Shown here piece after piece: positions 56,686 to 64,000 of a stretch of 64,000 bases of DNA. Numbering within the stretch: position 1 is the first letter of the stretch; every line of letters starts with the position of its first letter. Source of the stretch: Diphasiastrum complanatum (lineage: Eukaryota > Streptophyta > Lycopodiopsida > Lycopodiales > Lycopodiaceae); contig CM055098.1 in assembly GCA_029204225.1 (NCBI GenBank), forward strand, positions 25,649,473-25,713,472, read 5' to 3'. The position numbers and the translations under genes were made by a program. Below the pieces are notes generated by a model. That model saw only the letters and a list, made by a program, of their open reading frames with translations, was not told the origin of the DNA and ran no database searches.

Positions 56686-57294
56686 AAATCTTTGACAAGT
56701 TTGTAGAAATGAACCAGTTTCTACACAATCTACATTTTATACCCACATCATATTTTTATCACTTTCACTATCCAACTATATGTTCGTATACTCTCTAAAC
56801 AAGTTTATGGTTTTTTAATCTTATTTAGGAACTAAATTAGTTATTAAAGAAAATGCAAGCAAGTAAATGCAGAAGCTTCCTTCAAGAGGTAATGAAGTGT
56901 CTTTCTAGTAGATCATGCATAGCACACCCAATATAGAGCTTAGTAAGTTGTCTTAGTCGTTGATTGCTCTATAACCATTGAGATAGAGCATACTCTACTC
57001 AATTTTTGATCTGTTGTATACAGTTTGTATATGCACTACATTTCAGACCTTTTACTACAAATAAGTTGTCTGATATTATTCATGTTCATGCACTGCATGA
57101 AATATATACTTGTGCTTCTCATATCTAATCTCACTTTATGCTTTTCATCTTAGTATTCAACTATTTCCATGGTGTATGAAATTAGTTCACTGATCGAAGA
57201 TAACAATGATTGTCACAAACACCCATTACTTAGGATTTTTCAATGGCTATCACAAACACCTGTTAAGAGATGAATAACATCTCATCAAGATCAA
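56686..57294. other. AT-rich non-coding stretch
   Basis: Nothing recognised. Confidence 0.3.
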
Positions 57295-57295
57295 C

Positions 57296-57349
<54 letters not shown>
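57295..57349. repeat. (AC)n microsatellite
   Basis: About 27 uninterrupted AC units. Confidence 0.97.
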
Positions 57350-60422
<3,073 letters not shown>

Positions 60423-61640
60423 ATGATACATGATATGCCAAGTAGGGATATCATTAGATGGTATCTTGATTATGGAGCCTTGCAACACATGACGCCATGT
60501 AAGAAACTATTTACAAAATTGTCAAAGCCAAATACAAAGTACAATTTCTTTGGAGACTCAAGCTCCCATAAGGTGGAAGGACAAGGATACACCTCAAAAT
60601 TTCAAATGGAGACCAAGGCTATCAAGCCTTGTTCAATTCTAAGCAATATATCATCATAGACTATGAGTCTAAGAAAATTTTGAAAGCCATTAGAGAAGGA
60701 AAGTTTATATATCTTGATTTATAAACATACATTCTATGTTAGTGAAAGTTACAAAAATACCAAGCTATGGCATCAATGTTTAGGAGAGCTATTTTGTATA
60801 TGCATAATCATAGGAGGGGTAAAGATTTGCATTTATCTATAGTTGTTTCAAACATTAATAATCATCTTCATGATACATGCTTAATAGGCAAACATCTTAG
60901 AACCAGATTATCTAGGGGACAAGCCACAAGACCTAAGTCCATCCGAGAACCAATTCATTATAATCAGTGTGGCCCTATGAGCACACCCTCAATAGGTTTT
61001 GCATTGTACTTTATTACATTCATCGATGATCATTTTAGATTCACTAAAATCTAGGACAAATCTAAGGCATTTAACTATTTTAACAAAATCAAATACTCTG
61101 ATGAGACACAAACTGGTAGAAAGATCAAGTCTATACGCACAGATTGTGGGGGAGAATTCATGTCATGAGAAATGTTTGAGTATTTTACTTCTTGTGACAT
61201 ACCCCACTATTTCACCACTAGCTACACTCCACAGTAGAATGGAGTAGCTAAAAGAAAAAATCAGACATTATTGGATGCAACAAGAACAATGCTTTCAAAT
61301 GTTCAGCTACCTAAAATTTTTTGGACTAATGCAATATCTACAATTTGCTATTTGCAAAATTATTCAGGCACAAAAGTAGTGGACTCCAGAACACCATTTG
61401 AAGTCTTTTATGATCATAGACCTAGCTTGAAGCATTTAAAAGTGTTTGGGTGCTTATGCTTTGTGCAAATACTTTCCAATATTAGAAAGAAGCTAGATCT
61501 TGTTAGCGGCAAATGTACTTATATTGGCTACTCAATATGAATACAACTTACAAAATTTATGATGCATATATCGGTCAAGTTTCACTCAACAAAGATGTCT
61601 TTCTTGAAGACAAATTTTATGATTTCAAGCAAAGCAAGTA
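60423..61640 (+). pseudogene. copia protease-integrase remnant
   Basis: RWYLDYGALQHMTPCKKLF is a damaged protease start (DSGASxHMT type, S lost). KLWHQCLGE is the pre-integrase. YNQCGPM, YFITFIDDHFRFT, RTDCGGEF, TPQ-stop-NGVAKRKN and TRTMLSNVQLPKIFW are the integrase core, with SRTPFEVFYDHRPSLKHLKV and FGCLCFV following. Stops lie at about 61052, 61168 and 61233. RT is absent. It is a different lineage from 8930-14232. Confidence 0.85.
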
Positions 61641-62427
61641 ATGCAGGACCACCAATTTTTATTCTAGAATTGAACTAAAATGCGTACACATATGTTGGAA
61701 TTCATGCTCAAGCCCAATTCCATTAGGTAATGAGCATCCTGAAACCCGTTCATACTTATTCTGAAAAACTACACAAAAATATGAAGACTCGAAATTTTAG
61801 CAAAGATCAAAAAATTCAGGATCGAATTTTTTTGACCCAAGACTATTTTCCGACCCAATGTCATTCTTGTCAAAGAGAAATTTTTCGACCCTGGGTCGGG
61901 TCGGATCTAATCGATTCTAATTTTTCCAACCCTGAATCGATTCTAATTTTCTTGACCTTGGATCGGATCGGATCGGGTCTAATTTTTCTGAGCGCCTTCA
62001 AACCTGTTCAGTTCGGAATGGCGGTTCTACGTATAAAGCCGACCCTTTGTAAAATTCCGACCCTTTGTACTGTCAACTCGGAAATTTGACCCACGTCGCG
62101 ACATTGACAATCCACCTATCTCTATACATATATTCACTGTAAAATGACGGCTACCTATTGCAGGACAAATGTAGTTAATTAAGTAGTTCAATGTAAGCTA
62201 TCAATGTACTGATCGGTGCCCACTGATTTGCGCCAGCTTCAAGCTCTTGTACTTAGTTTTGATTATTATCAGAGTGCATTTTGTGTCTACACTACTATTT
62301 TTGTTCTATTGCGCATTGTAGAAGTTTGATCCATCTTGAACTTGCTTTGCTAGTAATTGCTGCACTTCCGATTCACTTCACCACCTGCTCCACTTCCGCT
62401 GCACCACATTTACACTGATTCCTGACT
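61641..62427 (+). repeat. probable copia LTR with GACCC/GGGTC repeats
   Basis: Non-coding, ending at a degenerate primer site (62428). 61820-61980 is filled with CGACCC, GGGTCGG and GGATCGG units, partly palindromic. The left end is not defined. Confidence 0.4.
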
Positions 62428-62439
62428 TGGTATAAGAGA
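62428..62439 (+). other. degenerate copia primer-binding site
   Basis: TGGTATAAGAGA, against canonical TGGTATCAGAGC, placed between non-coding DNA and copia coding sequence. Confidence 0.5.
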
Positions 62440-63390
62440 ATCTATCTCTATCAAGAAGACTGCAACATACTTTCTGAAGAACAAATCCGATACTCTCAAG
62501 TTCTTCATGCAGATCAAGGCATCATCGGAAAAATCGACCCAGAGAAGAATCAAAGCTCTACGCTCAGATGTAGGGGGAATATTTATCTCCAACAAATTCA
62601 AAGTCTTTTGCAAGGCAACCGGAATACAACAACAGTTTACAACAAGCTCACCTCGATCCAATGGTGTAGCTAAATGGAGACTCAGTCACTCATTGATAGT
62701 GCCAAGAACATGCTGGCCCATGCATCTCTTCCAAAGAAATTCTAGGCAAAAGTTGTTACTACATCAACCTACCTTCAAAATCGATCCATTTCAAAGGCCC
62801 TGAATGACAAGACACGTTATGAGGTGTGGACAGGATCAAAGCGATCACTCAACCATATCAGAGTGTTTGAATGTATTGCTCTCAGTCAGATCCCTGCTGA
62901 TCTCTAGAAAAGTCTGACCCAGAAGGATCGAATAGTCAAAATTCAATCCGGGGTCGAAAAATCCAAAATCCGACCCTTCAGTCTGGACTCTCAAAAGACC
63001 TTCACGAGCAGAGATGTCAGTTTCTTGGAAGATCAATTTTTTGATCTCCAGGGAAAAGCTATTGCAAAATCCGACCCAAAGGTCGAATAGCCAAAATTCG
63101 ACCCAAGGGTCGAAATTTCAAAATTTGATACTAACTCAAAAAATGAGCTAGAAATTCAATAGATCGAACAACATCAAAGAACCGAATCTCAACATAAAAG
63201 ATCGAATCGATCCAGATAGCCTCCTGAGAATAATGATTCATCGGATGACAAAGAAGAATTCTTCGATGTATGCAATGCAGACGCTGATGTAAGTGAATCA
63301 GAAGCGGTAGACCAGAATTCTAAAAATTCTGATATAGATGATGAAGATACAGATGACGAACAAAAAATTGTCAGTCCAGGAATCTGATTA
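62440..63390 (+). pseudogene. copia integrase fragment and linker
   Basis: IKALRSDVGG, ISNKFKVFCKATGIQQQFTT and SPRSNGVAKWR are integrase-core blocks. HIRVFECIALSQIPADL and DSQKTFTSRDVSFLEDQFF, in other frames, are the post-integrase linker, followed by an acidic stretch (DIDDEDTDDEQ). Gag and protease are missing between the primer site and integrase. CGACCC/GGTCG units interrupt the linker at 62920-63115. Confidence 0.75.
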
Positions 63391-63544
63391 AAATTAAAAG
63401 ATCTAATCAAAAGAAATGCATTAGCCTTAAAACAAAACCAATTCCAGTTTTCTGTCATTGTCCTCCGTGAATTAGCCGTCTTATGTCCGTTACACCCTGC
63501 CTTTACGCTGCAGACCTTTGCATTTTGCCAAAAGACACTTTTGC

Positions 63545-63640
63545 AACTTTAAGGGCAAGTGTCGCCTTTTCAAGGGCAGGTGTCGTCCTTTTTAAGGGCA
63601 GGTGTCATCATTTTAAGGACAGGTGTCACTTTTTTCCGAA
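63545..63640. repeat. about 21-bp tandem units, TGTCGCCTTTT type
   Basis: Four or so copies of AAGGGCAGGTGTCGCCTTTT with variation. Related TGTCG...TTTTT units continue to about 63790. Confidence 0.8.
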
Positions 63641-64000
63641 AGGCAAAAAAGCCGACTTTAGGGCAGAAAACAGTTCTAAGGACAATGTTGGTTTTCTAAG
63701 GACAAATGTTGCTTTTTACTGAAAGGCAAAAAAGCCGACAGTAGTCCTAAAACATCTCTAAGGCATTTTAGTGACAGTGTCGCCTTTTTTGCAAAAATGC
63801 AAAAAATGCGACAATGTCAGGAAAAGTTGCCAGAGTGATTTTCTAAGTGTTTTAGACCTAGGGATGAATTTTCCTCATGATCCAAAAATGCGAATTGTGC
63901 GATAAAATAGTTCAAAAAATGCAGACAGTGCGAAATATAGTTAAAAATGCAACTGTGCGATAAAACAGTTCAAAAAATGCAGACTGTGCGAAATATAGTT
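63641..64000. repeat. repeat-rich LTR-like end of window
   Basis: AAGGCAAAAAAGCCGAC occurs at 63641 and 63722. TGCGATAAAA(T/C)AGTTCAAAAAATGCAGAC occurs at 63898 and 63957. Vocabulary shared with 20040-20370. The element continues beyond the window. Confidence 0.5.

Noticed and set aside
57295-57349. Repeat array considered as CRISPR-like
   Set aside because: Simple dinucleotide tract in a eukaryotic genome without spacers; no CRISPR array exists in the window.

Overview
This window is plant nuclear DNA. It holds one clearly intact host gene in about 50 kb of decayed retrotransposons. The evidence for a plant is a spliced Rab GDP-dissociation inhibitor (GDI) with plant-type sequence, Ty1/copia elements primed by initiator-Met tRNA, Ty3/gypsy elements with a TGGCGCCG-type primer site, and G-box-rich LTRs. 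The large introns (up to 4.9 kb) that carry retroelement debris suggest a big-genome seed plant, plausibly a gymnosperm. That last step is inference.

Layout. 1-3750: copia fragments, including a minus-strand copy with a long LTR, primer site and leader fused to a different copia gag. 3751-6122: minus-strand gypsy-type gag plus an unrecognised ORF. 6580-7385: an intronless, stop-containing fragment of a taxilin-like gene. 7386-8924: a minus-strand leader and LTR remnant. 8930-14232: a structurally complete copia element with 5-bp target duplications (ACTAG) but LTRs of only 93/94 bp. 14238-16663: a second, internally deleted copia. 16664-20990: LTR remnants and non-coding DNA. 21121-26500 (minus): a coiled-coil ORF remnant, a gypsy gag and a copia gag-PR-IN fused end to end. 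27600-28500: gypsy pol debris downstream of GDI.

28930-40935 (minus) is the GDI gene: 13 exons encoding 444 residues with no break. All introns but one are GT-AG; the penultimate intron uses a GC donor. Introns 6 and 10 contain copia gag, gypsy integrase and LTR fragments.

41650-64000 is again retroelement sequence. A minus-strand copia RT/RNase H (43490-48857) is split just before its YVDD motif by a plus-strand gypsy element (copy A, 44376-48380, target duplication AACTA). A sister element lies on the minus strand (copy B, 50619-56680, target duplication TCGTA). Both carry gag but no RT/integrase; copy B stops at the first residues of RT. A decayed ORF of about 370 codons of unknown family (49300-50408) lies between them. 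The right end has long AC and TC microsatellites, GT-rich non-coding DNA and two decayed copia fragments with repeat-rich flanks.

The best candidate for something unusual is the mini-LTR copia element. Comparison with the long LTR at 3127-3750 suggests that its LTRs arose by loss of about 560 bp between two GATCCAAAACT-like repeats. That removes most of the region expected to hold promoter and R, yet the element has matching LTRs and a target duplication, as if made by an aberrant first-strand transfer and then integrated.
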